This document shows positions 1-8,300 of a stretch of DNA of 38,064 bases, one piece after another; the stretch's first letter is position 1; each line of letters begins with the position of its first letter. Source of the stretch: CALWPV01 sp045632125 (GTDB lineage Bacteria > Bacillota > Clostridia > Lachnospirales > Bianqueaceae); NCBI GenBank assembly GCA_045632125.1, contig JAZQWC010000003.1, positions 1 through 38,064 of the forward strand, read 5' to 3'. Both the position numbers and the translations under genes were made by a program. The notes beneath the pieces were generated by a model that was not told the DNA's origin, did not search any database, and was given only the letters and a program-made list of their open reading frames with translations.

Positions 1-100
1 TAATCATAACATACACTAATGCTAAGCGCAACACAAACGTCTATTTCACTTAATTCAAACAGATTTCAAGATCCATTTAACTTATCTTGTCCGCCTTCAT

Positions 101-131
101 TATATACCTTAACACTATGTTAAGGTATATA
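101..131. repeat. perfect 14-bp palindrome with 3-nt centre
   Basis: The arms TATATACCTTAACA and TGTTAAGGTATATA are perfectly complementary and separated by CTA. Neither side is followed by a T-run, so it does not look like an intrinsic terminator. A minus-strand TATAAT-like hexamer (99-104) overlaps the left arm, but no good -35 is seen. An operator for a gene lying left of the window is the simplest inference; nothing in the window identifies the regulator. Confidence 0.5.
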
Positions 132-136
132 GAGAT

Positions 137-195
137 AAGAAAAATATAACCCAGTAAGAATCGGGTTCTGAGAACATTACTATTCTTACTGGGTT
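137..195 (-). terminator. probable intrinsic terminator of the XRE regulator transcript
   Basis: Perfect 14-bp arms lie at 148-161 and 182-195 with a 20-nt loop. Read on the minus strand the second arm is followed by a T-rich tract (complement of 137-147). It lies about 320 bases beyond the stop codon of the minus-strand regulator gene, so the message would carry a long structured 3' untranslated region containing the hairpin array. Confidence 0.5.
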
Positions 196-480
196 TGCAG
201 TTTTGAGCTTTGCATACTCGTGTTTGTTTTCATTTTGATAATGAGTATGCACTCGACAAAAGCGCATACCCATTATTCTTGATTTTCATTTTTTGTGTTT
301 GCACTTTTATCAGTTGCATACACACTTACTGTCATATATTCATCTGTCGGGTTTGCAATCAAGCCAATCGCAAACCCATTCTACCGAATTTTATCATTCC
401 ATAGGTTTGCATTCAAACTTACTGCAAACCCAAATCTTCAAATATATCATTCATGGGTTTGCAGTTTTAAGCTTTGCATA
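191..480. repeat. array of six degenerate hairpin units, 52-54 bp period
   Basis: Units begin near 191, 243, 296, 349, 403 and 455. Each starts with a form of GGGTTTGCA and carries an inverted copy (form TGCAAACCC) 11-13 bases later, followed by an AT-rich linker. Units 4 and 5 have perfect GGTTTGC/GCAAACC stems. Unit 2 has GTATGC paired with GCATAC, so both arms changed together. The first 26 bases of units 1 and 6 differ at one position. No protein-coding reading is convincing. The variable arms argue for selection on a folded form, in DNA or RNA; function unknown. Confidence 0.65.
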
Positions 481-511
481 ACCTTTGGACCAAGCGAAAA
501 TGAAAATTAAT

Positions 512-1276
512 CTATCTCTTTTTATACATTACCAGTTCTGGATTCTCACCATTCTCCTCATAAGTACACACAAGCAGAAAATCCATGTTGGCAACAATGC
601 CAAAGCAGCGAGTTCCTTCAAATTCACATTCCAGCTGATTGCCAAGATAGGTGGCATTATCATCCAGGAATTTGACTGTTTTACCATTGGGAAGCCGGTA
701 TTCAAGATTAACATATCCACCCACAAGGGCATTCAGCTTTTCGACCTTTGGCATTCCTTCGATATGCAGATCATTGAATTCACTGATGAGTTGCTGTTTG
801 AATTCTTCGAATTTATCTACACCATCCAGATATTTATACTTTTTCCAATAATCCAGTTTGGGCAGCATCTCTTTCACATATTCACGCACCTGCTCAGACG
901 AGAATTGTTCACTGGTCATATTCTGTACGCAGACTTCAATCAATTCATCCATATCATGATACATGTATTCGCCATCTGCATAGCACCATTTGCAATATTC
1001 TTCATTGAAGAATCCATCTGTTTCCTTACTGATATCAGAATCTTCCAGCGGCATACCACAGCACTGACAGTAAAGCTGTCTTGGAGATCCTAAAAGCGTG
1101 TTAATTGAAACATCAAATAGTTTCGATAGAAGCTTTAAGGTTTCGACATTCGGTGTGGTTTCACCATTTTCCCAACGTGAAACCGCCTGACGGGTCACAA
1201 ACACTTTTTCTGCCAAGTCATCCTGCGACATTCCTTTTTGGGTTCTGAGTTCCAGAATAATATCCTTTGTTTCCAT
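512..1276 (-). CDS. XRE-family transcriptional regulator with zinc-ribbon domain
   Basis: A 254-residue DNA-binding regulator. Residues about 5-60 form an XRE helix-turn-helix (MSQDDLAEKVFVTRQAVSRWE is the typical scan). Residues 70-98 carry C70, C72, C73 and a second C95-x2-C98 pair in the context CGMPL...CKWCYADG, matching the putative zinc-ribbon family PF12674. The last 150 residues resemble nothing I can name. The start has a well-spaced AAGGCGG ribosome binding site. It has its own promoter and stands alone between terminators. The DNA target is unknown; a short palindrome at its own promoter suggests autoregulation (inference). Confidence 0.85.
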   Translation of the reverse strand: METKDIILELRTQKGMSQDDLAEKVFVTRQAVSRWENGETTPNVETLKLLSKLFDVSINTLLGSPRQLYCQCCGMPLEDSDISKETDGFFNEEYCKWCYADGEYMYHDMDELIEVCVQNMTSEQFSSEQVREYVKEMLPKLDYWKKYKYLDGVDKFEEFKQQLISEFNDLHIEGMPKVEKLNALVGGYVNLEYRLPNGKTVKFLDDNATYLGNQLECEFEGTRCFGIVANMDFLLVCTYEENGENPELVMYKKR

Positions 1277-1306
1277 AATTTCACCGCCTTTATCTACTGT
1301 GGTTTC

Positions 1307-1335
1307 ATTATAGCAACTCTATGAACAGATAACAA
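1307..1335 (-). promoter_or_regulatory. promoter of the XRE/zinc-ribbon regulator
   Basis: Minus-strand -35 TTGTTA (1330-1335), a 17-base spacer and -10 TATAAT (1307-1312). A 7-bp palindrome AGCAACA/TGTTGCT (1335-1341 and 1345-1351) abuts the -35 and could be an operator. Confidence 0.7.
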
Positions 1336-1407
1336 GCAACATGCTGTTGCTGATGGTGCACTTTCATTAACTGTCAAGTCATTACTTCCTCTATAGTTAT
1401 TTCTTCT

Positions 1408-1455
1408 AAAACAAAAACAGCAAATCAGTAGCTGTAAAACCACCAATTTGCTGTT
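1408..1455 (-). terminator. terminator of the isomerase/kinase operon
   Basis: Arms AACAGCAAAT (1446-1455 read on minus) and ATTTGCTGTT (1416-1425) close a 20-nt loop and are followed on the minus strand by TTTGTTTT. It lies directly after the isomerase stop codon. Confidence 0.8.
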
Positions 1456-1473
1456 CTTCTCATGTTTTCAAAC

Positions 1474-2964
1474 TCATCCAAACGGATTCTCCGTCACATA
1501 ACGAACACCGGCAGGCTGATTGTAAGCAATATCAGTCAGACCCAACAGTTTAAATACCTCAAACAAGGTCTTGCCGCAATGCTCGAAAGCAACCGCACCA
1601 TGATGGGGATAACGCTTCTGGATCAGCACGTGGCGATAGAAACGTCCCATCTCCGGAATCGCAAACACACCAATACCACCAAAAGAGCGGGTAGCCACAG
1701 GCAGAACTTCGCCCTGCGCAATATAAGCACGAAGAACACCTTCAGAATCACACTGCAAACGATAGAAGGTAATCGGGCTGGCTGCAATATCGCCCTCCAA
1801 AGTACCACGAGTGAAATCAGGCTCACCGCCATCTTCCAACAGACGGTTCTGGATCAGCTGATACTTAACGGCACGATCCGCACACATCTTACAGGAAGGA
1901 GTATTACCACAGTGGAAGCCCATAAAGGTATCGGTCAGCTTATAATCAAACTTACCGGCAATATCCTCATCATACAGATACTTCGGAACAGAGTTGTTAA
2001 TATCCAGCAAAGTCACCGCATCCTGGGTAATGCAGCTTCCAATATACTCGGAAACTGCGCCATAAATATCCACCTCACAGGCCACCGGAATACCACGAGC
2101 AGCCAAACGAGAATTCACATAACAGGGCTCAAAACCAAACTGCTGCGGGAAGGCCGGCCAGCATTTATCCGCAAACACCACATAATCGCGGGCACCCTTA
2201 TGCTCCTCCGCCCAGTCCAGCAGAGTCAGCTCAAACTGAGCCATGCGGGGCAGCAGTTCCGGATACTGATTACCGGTACAGCCAAGTTCAGCCGCCATAT
2301 CCTCACAAACCTCCGCAATGCGAGGATCATTCTCATGCTCTTTATAAGAAACCAAAAGATCCAGCTCAGAATTCTCCTCCACCTCAATACCCAGCTCATA
2401 CAAGCCCTTAATGGGAGCATTGCAAGCAAAAAAGTCCTGCGGCCGCGGGCCGAAAGTGATCACTTTAAGTCCCTTCACACCAATAATAGCGCGTGCGATG
2501 GGCAAAAAGTCGCGAATCATAGCAGCACAATCGTCGGCTGTACCCACGGGATATTCAGGAATATAGGCCTGCAGATGACGCATTCCCAAGTTGTAGGAAC
2601 AGTTCAGCATACCACAGAAGGCATCGCCACGGCCATTGATCAGATCGCCGTCACCTTCAGCGGCAGCAATGTACATGGTGGGACCATCAAATTTCTGACA
2701 GATCAAGGTCTCGGGAGTTTCCGGACCAAAGTTACCCAAAAATACTACCAAAGCATTACAGCCGGCAGCCTTTACATCGGCTACTGCTTTCAAAGCATCC
2801 TTTTCGTTTTCTACAGTAACGGGGCAGTTGTATAAATCTTCACCAAATGCTGCCGCATTGTATGCGGATGCGATCGCATCACGGCGAGAAGCGGACAAGG
2901 TAATCGGGAAGCAGTCACGGGATACCGCAATAATACCCAGTTTTACGTTCGGAATATTGTTCAT
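1474..2964 (-). CDS. L-fucose/L-arabinose isomerase family protein
   Basis: A cytoplasmic aldose-ketose isomerase-family protein of about 496 residues, last gene of a seven-gene operon. The stretch CYVNSRLAARGIPVACEVD and a following DIYGAVSEYIG are hallmarks of the L-fucose/L-arabinose isomerase family in Firmicutes and contain the likely metal-binding acidic residues. It is shorter than classical FucI (about 590 residues). An ATG at 2979 overlaps the previous stop as TAATG, but GGAGG sits 7 bases before the ATG at 2964, so I prefer the latter. The family is secure; the substrate is not, since the operon has no aldolase and does have aminotransferase homologues. Confidence 0.85.
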   Translation of the reverse strand: MNNIPNVKLGIIAVSRDCFPITLSASRRDAIASAYNAAAFGEDLYNCPVTVENEKDALKAVADVKAAGCNALVVFLGNFGPETPETLICQKFDGPTMYIAAAEGDGDLINGRGDAFCGMLNCSYNLGMRHLQAYIPEYPVGTADDCAAMIRDFLPIARAIIGVKGLKVITFGPRPQDFFACNAPIKGLYELGIEVEENSELDLLVSYKEHENDPRIAEVCEDMAAELGCTGNQYPELLPRMAQFELTLLDWAEEHKGARDYVVFADKCWPAFPQQFGFEPCYVNSRLAARGIPVACEVDIYGAVSEYIGSCITQDAVTLLDINNSVPKYLYDEDIAGKFDYKLTDTFMGFHCGNTPSCKMCADRAVKYQLIQNRLLEDGGEPDFTRGTLEGDIAASPITFYRLQCDSEGVLRAYIAQGEVLPVATRSFGGIGVFAIPEMGRFYRHVLIQKRYPHHGAVAFEHCGKTLFEVFKLLGLTDIAYNQPAGVRYVTENPFG

Positions 2965-2978
2965 AAAAAGTTCCTCCA

Positions 2979-3617
2979 TTAGATCAAATCAGCAATATCA
3001 ATGTTCTCGCCCACCAGACCCACATAGGCGCCTTCCGCAGCTTCAGAAGCATCCTTATGAGCCAGTAGCCATTTGTTGCAGGCCCACATCAGGCCATCTT
3101 CCCAGCTTCTGGGAGTGATAGCGGGCTTATCGGTATTTGTTCCCTTAGGCAGGGCGATCAGCACCTGGAAACCGGTTTCTGCATTGGTATGACAGGGTGC
3201 ATAATGCAGAGAGGTTCCGTATACTTCCACCATAGTACCGGCAGGTGCACGGAAGGCCTTTACTTTCGCAGTATCCAGCACACCATTTTCGATCTCATCC
3301 TGTTTAGCCAGCAGCAGAATAAAGTCGCTGGTTCCCAGATTGAACTCAGAATCACGATGGTATTCCAAGCAGTTCAGCTTGGTATTATGACCATTACACC
3401 AGCCCATCTGTACCGGCATACCGCCGTACAAATACTCAGAAACCTCAGTTGCTGCAGGAAGCTCCTGCAGGCCTGCTTCCTCGGGTACATAACCAACCCC
3501 TTCGGGCACGGGAGTTTTCTTCAGTTCTTCCAGAATTTCAGCAATGGCAGTATCCATTCCCTGTACTACCTGGCCGTAGGGCTTAAACTCGGGATCAAAC
3601 ACAGAATAAATTTTCAT
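2979..3617 (-). CDS. DUF4867 family protein (cupin-like)
   Basis: A 212-residue soluble protein recognised as DUF4867, a family found with sugar kinases and isomerases. A His/Glu-containing core (GHNTKLNCLEYHRDSEFNLG, about residues 75-94) and a later GTSLHYAPCH stretch look like the two metal or substrate motifs of a cupin fold, similar in layout to small sugar isomerases and epimerases. That fold assignment is inference. The ribosome binding site AAGGAGAA overlaps the end of the kinase gene 3 bases upstream, so the genes are coupled. A mutarotase, epimerase or isomerase role in the same pathway is plausible but untested. Confidence 0.75.
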   Translation of the reverse strand: MKIYSVFDPEFKPYGQVVQGMDTAIAEILEELKKTPVPEGVGYVPEEAGLQELPAATEVSEYLYGGMPVQMGWCNGHNTKLNCLEYHRDSEFNLGTSDFILLLAKQDEIENGVLDTAKVKAFRAPAGTMVEVYGTSLHYAPCHTNAETGFQVLIALPKGTNTDKPAITPRSWEDGLMWACNKWLLAHKDASEAAEGAYVGLVGENIDIADLI

Positions 3618-3620
3618 ATT

Positions 3621-5117
3621 TTAATTCTCCTTTACCAGTTCTACAAACAACTCTTTGCAGGCAGGATATATTTGTCTGAATTTTTGGTATTTCTTTTCAT
3701 ACAAGGCCATCAGCTCCAGCTCCGGTTCCACGGTTTCAGATACAGCCACAAGCTTTTCCGCTGCCGCTTCCACCGAGGCATAGGCACCGCAGGCCACCAT
3801 GGCCAACATAGCACCACCAAGTCCGGGACCCTGTTCAGAAGCTACGCACTCCAGCGGAATTCCCAGCACATTGGTCATGATCTTCTTCCATAGCGCGCTC
3901 TTGGCACCGCCGCCACAGATGCGGCTGCACTGAATATCGATACCCAAGCTCTTAGCCACTTCGAAAGAATCACGAATGGCAAAAGCCACGCCTTCCAGCA
4001 CCGCCTGTACCAGATCCGCCCGGTTGTTGCGCATGCTCATGCCAATAAAAGTTCCGCGAGCATCCACATCGTTAATGGGGCTACGCTCACCCATCAAATA
4101 GGGCAGGAAGAATACATTATTGCGGCCCAGCTTCTCGGGCGTAATCGCTGCTTGTTCTCCTTCATGATCATCGGTATGCAAAATTTCTTCCAACAGCCAC
4201 TTATTGCAGCTGGCCGCTGACAGCATACAGCCCATCAAATGCCAACCACCGTCGGCATGGGCAAAGGCATGCAGCGCATTATTCTCATCCACCGCAAATT
4301 GTTTGGAACTGATAAAGATCGTTCCGGAGGTTCCCAGTGAAATGTTGCATCCACCTTCTCCAATGGTTCCTGTGCCCACGGCGGCTGCAGCATTATCACC
4401 CGCTCCTGCGGCAACTTTCACGCCCTCGGGCAGACCCAGCTGATCAGCCACAGAGGGAAGCACTGTTCCTACACAGGCAAAACTCTCAAACAATTTCGGC
4501 ATCTGCTCTTCCGTTACGCCACAGATCTCCAGCATTTCAGAAGACCAACACTTATTCTTCACATCCAGTAAAAGCATGCCGGAGGCATCGGAGTAATCAC
4601 AGCAGTGCACTCCTGTCAACAAATAGTTAATGTAATCCTTCGGCAGCATGATTTTAGCGATCCGCTCAAAGTTTTCGGGTTCGTTCTCGCGGATCCACAG
4701 GATCTTCGGCGCTGTAAAGCCGGCAAAGGCGATATTAGCGGTCCACTCCGTTAACTGCTCTCGGCCGACCTCCTCGTTCAAGTAAGCAACCTCTTTGGCA
4801 GTTCGTCCATCATTCCAAAGAATCGCCGGACGAATCACCTGATCCTGCGCATCCAGAATGACCAAACCATGCATCTGACCGCCCGCACCAATACCGCGCA
4901 CACAAGCGGCATCCACGTCAGCCAAAAGCTTCGGAAGGCCCTCATACAGTGCCTTAGCCCAATCCTCCGGATTTTGCTGGCTCCAGCCTTCCTTAGGAAA
5001 CTCTAAAGGATACTCTTCTGTAACGATCTTAACGATGGTCCCCTCCGCATCCATCAGCAAAAGCTTCATAGCGGAGGTTCCCAAATCGATTCCAATATAC
5101 AAATCCTGTTTCATCAT
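3621..5117 (-). CDS. xylB: FGGY-family ketose kinase, xylulokinase-like
   Basis: A 498-residue ATP-dependent sugar kinase phosphorylating a ketose, most like xylulokinase. The N-terminal phosphate loop GIDLGTSAMK (residues 8-17), the GGQMHGLV substrate motif and LWNDGRT are those of XylB. The C-terminal ATPase half has GAGDNAAAAVGTG, the LGTSGT motif and GGGAKSALWK. The start ATGATG overlaps the stop of the preceding gene by 4 bases, so it is translationally coupled. Since it lies between an isomerase-family gene and aminotransferase homologues, the natural substrate may be another ketose than D-xylulose; the gene symbol reflects sequence similarity only. Confidence 0.88.
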   Translation of the reverse strand: MMKQDLYIGIDLGTSAMKLLLMDAEGTIVKIVTEEYPLEFPKEGWSQQNPEDWAKALYEGLPKLLADVDAACVRGIGAGGQMHGLVILDAQDQVIRPAILWNDGRTAKEVAYLNEEVGREQLTEWTANIAFAGFTAPKILWIRENEPENFERIAKIMLPKDYINYLLTGVHCCDYSDASGMLLLDVKNKCWSSEMLEICGVTEEQMPKLFESFACVGTVLPSVADQLGLPEGVKVAAGAGDNAAAAVGTGTIGEGGCNISLGTSGTIFISSKQFAVDENNALHAFAHADGGWHLMGCMLSAASCNKWLLEEILHTDDHEGEQAAITPEKLGRNNVFFLPYLMGERSPINDVDARGTFIGMSMRNNRADLVQAVLEGVAFAIRDSFEVAKSLGIDIQCSRICGGGAKSALWKKIMTNVLGIPLECVASEQGPGLGGAMLAMVACGAYASVEAAAEKLVAVSETVEPELELMALYEKKYQKFRQIYPACKELFVELVKEN

Positions 5118-5977
5118 TTTCCAGCAGCCTGAATACTGTTCGGATAGTCCGCATCGGCATATTCCAGCAGACTTCCGGTCTGTTTTTTATAATACTCACT
5201 GCTCCAAACGGGCTGATTATACATCAGCACATAGCAGTTATCAGAACGCTTTCCGCTCTTCCAATCGGCCTCATACTGCTCCAGACGACCTTCGATCAAG
5301 CTAGCCTGCCACTCAGCAATACGCAGGTCACTGCCCAGTACCTGATCAAAGGACAAGGTACTGCCAACACCCAACGGACGACCGCAGTTATGATGAGAGA
5401 AGCACTGCTGGAACAATTCTTCGGTATTACACAAAATCGCACCGGCCAAACCTACATTCAGCAGCTTGCCCTCTTCCATGTTAATAATGGAAAGATCCGC
5501 AAACTTGGCAGCAGGTTCACCCTCCACCTTAGCACCAAAGGCATCGGACAGATTCAGAATAAATAACAAACCTTTCTCGCGGCACAGTTCGGCTACTGCT
5601 TTCACGTGAGCAGTGTTGCCTGCGTGCAGGCCCATGATAATGGCACGGGTATGTACACTGATTTTGGCAGCGGCAGTTTCCGCAGTTACGGTTAAGGTTT
5701 CCGCATCGATGTCCGCGAACACAGGAGTCGCACCTACCAGAGCGACAGCCATGGATTCAATGGGATCGCCATAAGCGGCCACGATGACCTGGTCACCGTA
5801 TCCGATGTTTTGTCCGCGCAGGGAAGCTTCAAAGGCGGCGGTTGCACTGAATAAAGTCAATCCATATTGTACGCCGCAGTAGGACGCCAGCGCCTTACCG
5901 GCCTCCAAGGATTTCGGGCCGATGGTACCCCAGGCATGATCCAAAATATCTAACAACTGTTTCTGTTCCTGATTCAT
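5114..5977 (-). CDS. short DegT/DnrJ/EryC1-like protein, possibly non-catalytic
   Basis: A 287-residue PLP fold type I protein related to its 403-residue upstream neighbour but lacking most of the C-terminal small domain. The cofactor-binding aspartate is kept (D145 in LSDAFGAK). A lysine is present at K171, but the flanking catalytic motif reads EEGKLLNVGLAG where the family has a K-N-L-T-x-GEGG type sequence, and alignment needs a one-residue insertion to place the lysine. It may be a partner subunit of the longer protein, or a divergent enzyme. Its start overlaps the preceding stop by one base (TAATG). Confidence 0.75.
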   Translation of the reverse strand: MNQEQKQLLDILDHAWGTIGPKSLEAGKALASYCGVQYGLTLFSATAAFEASLRGQNIGYGDQVIVAAYGDPIESMAVALVGATPVFADIDAETLTVTAETAAAKISVHTRAIIMGLHAGNTAHVKAVAELCREKGLLFILNLSDAFGAKVEGEPAAKFADLSIINMEEGKLLNVGLAGAILCNTEELFQQCFSHHNCGRPLGVGSTLSFDQVLGSDLRIAEWQASLIEGRLEQYEADWKSGKRSDNCYVLMYNQPVWSSEYYKKQTGSLLEYADADYPNSIQAAGK

Positions 5978-7188
5978 TACTGCACGCCTCCTTTCAGCTC
6001 GTCCAAGTTATTGTATACTTTCAGCAGACCGTTTACGATGTCATCCATGTCGCTGTGATCTCCCAGCAGATTTTGATGAACCATCCAGCAGCCCTCGTTA
6101 CGGGCCTTACGCTCGGTTACGGGACAGTCCGGAGCCACGTTGATACGGTTTCCGGTACATTTCTCAGCATAATTTCCATCTACACAGGGGAAGGTGTATA
6201 CAGGCATGTAACCCGCTGTAATCGGAATTCCCTCAGCACCGAGTGCCTTAAGGAACATATCCCGTGATACGCCCTGCAGCTTTTCTTCCTTCAATGTCAA
6301 CAAGTACAAGTGATAACTATTGCGGATGATTTTTTCATCCTGCTTCAAAGGCTCTACAAAATCCAATTTAACCAGCTTTTCATCCAAATACGCGGCATTT
6401 TCCATGCGGCGGGCGATCTGCTCCGGCAGCTTTTTCAGCTGAGTCCGCAGCATGCTAGCCTGCCATTCGGACATGCCCTTTTCGCAGCCGATGGTGGTAT
6501 AGCTTCCCTCAGCATTCTTGCCCAGATTCAGAATACGGGTAATGTTTTCATACAGTTCATCGCTGTTGGTCAGAATGATGCCGCCTTCACCGCTGGTCAG
6601 ATTCTTCGTATTCTGACAGCTAATGGAATGAGCTACACCAAATCCAGCCATTCCGCGACCGGCATACTCACTGCCTACTGCCTGAGCGGCATCACCGATC
6701 AGGTACAGACCATATTTCTCACAAAGCGCTTCAAATTTGTCCATTTCCGGCGGACGACCACCCACATAAACCGGCATAATGGCCTTGGTTCTGGTTGTGA
6801 TGGCTGCTTCTGCACTTTCTGGTGATAAGTTATAAGTTTCGGGATCAATGTCCGCGAACACAGGAGTTACGCCGGCATAGATCAAAGAGGAAATAGATGC
6901 AATAAAGGTATAGGGAGGCACAATGACTTCATCGCCACGGCCGATGCCCAAGCCCTGCATGATCAATTCGATGCTGACAGTACCATTGGCAACGGTGATT
7001 ACATGTTTTGCTTTGGTATATGCAGCAAACTCTTCACAGAACTTCTGATTCTGCTCGCCGCCATAACCCCATTTACCACTTTCATAGGTGGTAATCAGAC
7101 CTTTTTGATCTTCTTCTGTGTACTGGGTCCAGGGAGTGAAACCTTTTTCACGCAGCTTGGGCCCGCCGTTTATAGCAAGATTCGGCAT
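5977..7188 (-). CDS. DegT/DnrJ/EryC1/StrS family aminotransferase
   Basis: A 403-residue PLP-dependent sugar aminotransferase-type enzyme. The Schiff-base lysine is K195 in NTKNLTSGEGG and the pyridine-nitrogen aspartate is D166 in GDAAQAVGS; the opening INGGPKLR is typical of the family. Members usually convert a keto-sugar to an amino-sugar with glutamate or glutamine, or run a related deamination. AAGGAG lies 8 bases before the ATG. In this operon it may act in the catabolic direction, making a keto-sugar from an amino-sugar, together with the shorter paralogue downstream (inference). Confidence 0.88.
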   Translation of the reverse strand: MPNLAINGGPKLREKGFTPWTQYTEEDQKGLITTYESGKWGYGGEQNQKFCEEFAAYTKAKHVITVANGTVSIELIMQGLGIGRGDEVIVPPYTFIASISSLIYAGVTPVFADIDPETYNLSPESAEAAITTRTKAIMPVYVGGRPPEMDKFEALCEKYGLYLIGDAAQAVGSEYAGRGMAGFGVAHSISCQNTKNLTSGEGGIILTNSDELYENITRILNLGKNAEGSYTTIGCEKGMSEWQASMLRTQLKKLPEQIARRMENAAYLDEKLVKLDFVEPLKQDEKIIRNSYHLYLLTLKEEKLQGVSRDMFLKALGAEGIPITAGYMPVYTFPCVDGNYAEKCTGNRINVAPDCPVTERKARNEGCWMVHQNLLGDHSDMDDIVNGLLKVYNNLDELKGGVQ

Positions 7189-7215
7189 GATAATATCTCC
7201 TTTATCTTTTGGTTT

Positions 7216-8271
7216 TTATTGATTGATGACGAAGCCTCGTGCTTCGTCATAAGCATATTCATAAATGTAACTGCACTGACCGGTTTTTCCCACATGATTT
7301 TCGGAAATCAGATAGGTGCCGTCACCTTTAGCCCACAGACCGGTGGAACCATAAGGGAAGTTCCATCCATATACACCGGATGCTTCATGAAGCTTACCGG
7401 CCTTAGCCAAAGTAAGGACTTCTCCCTTTTCATTCAACCCCTTCAGTTCCTGCAGCTGAGGTGCCACGGCCGCATCCACTGCATACAGATCGTAATTGGG
7501 ATATTCCGGCTTAAATCCTCGATACACTGCCATAAAATAACGTTTTGTATAGGCATCATATTCCAAGTTCTGCACACCATAGGTGGTGTTGCCGGTGAAT
7601 ACGAAGAATTTACGGGTAGGTTCTGCAGGACCATTACGATGCATTGCTTCCTGACTCAGCGGCTGTTCATACTGCGCCCAGTCAGAGGTGTCGTAGCAGA
7701 GCATTACCTGGTAGTCATTATCGGCACGGGTCTCATCACGGTAGACGCCATAGGTGACAAACAGATACTGCTTGTCATCATCAGCTCCCGGCATAGGTCC
7801 AATGGTGGTTCCATCAATGCCGCTGCATCCATATTTATGGGCAACCGCTTCCCCCTCCTTATTGATGCCGGTTCCCTTAAAATCATCGTAAACTTCTTTT
7901 AAGAACACTGCCGTCATCACACCATCTTTTTCCGCATCCATATCCATACGGTCGATCTTATCCACATCAAACATGACGATATAGAAGGCATCCTGGATCT
8001 CCTGTTCTTTTCCCAGGGCTTTCAAAATACCGCGGCCGATCACATCGTTTTTATACTCCAGTGATCCATACACTCGCCCGTCTGCCTCGTTAAAATCGAT
8101 GCAGCCCAGATGACCCGTCAGGCCATTCACGCTGCCCACGATCTCTCCTTCCAGCGTACTCTTGATCAGCATAGTGGTAAAGGAATAATAGATATAGCCT
8201 TTCTTATGGTCAACAGCAATACCCTGAATATGGCAGTTACCATGTGTGCCGGTAAAAATCGGATAGTTCAT
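7216..8271 (-). CDS. uncharacterised protein, possibly beta-propeller
   Basis: I do not recognise this family. The chosen start gives 351 residues with AAGGAG 7 bases upstream; a longer reading adds 33 residues overlapping the upstream gene. There is no signal peptide or membrane segment, so it is cytoplasmic. Recurrent pieces such as HIQGIAVDHKKGYIYYSFTT, LGCIDFNEADGRVYGS, YGVQNLEYDAYTKRYFMAV and GLWAKGDGTYLI each look like a propeller blade strand (x-G-x-x-hydrophobic-D). It sits between the MBL protein and the aminotransferase in one operon, so it probably acts in the same pathway, for example as a lyase or lactonase-like propeller enzyme. Confidence 0.6.
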   Translation of the reverse strand: MNYPIFTGTHGNCHIQGIAVDHKKGYIYYSFTTMLIKSTLEGEIVGSVNGLTGHLGCIDFNEADGRVYGSLEYKNDVIGRGILKALGKEQEIQDAFYIVMFDVDKIDRMDMDAEKDGVMTAVFLKEVYDDFKGTGINKEGEAVAHKYGCSGIDGTTIGPMPGADDDKQYLFVTYGVYRDETRADNDYQVMLCYDTSDWAQYEQPLSQEAMHRNGPAEPTRKFFVFTGNTTYGVQNLEYDAYTKRYFMAVYRGFKPEYPNYDLYAVDAAVAPQLQELKGLNEKGEVLTLAKAGKLHEASGVYGWNFPYGSTGLWAKGDGTYLISENHVGKTGQCSYIYEYAYDEARGFVINQ

Positions 8272-8300
8272 GATCATACTCCTTATGCTCCAAACTTGTG

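Noticed and set aside
101..131. Intrinsic terminator
   Set aside because: No T-run follows on either strand despite the perfect stem.
191..480. CRISPR array
   Set aside because: Repeats are degenerate and self-complementary, linkers are similar to each other in length and AT-rich, and no cas gene is near.
1462..2835. 457-residue open frame on the plus strand
   Set aside because: Opposite-strand shadow of the isomerase gene; no ribosome binding site or family match.
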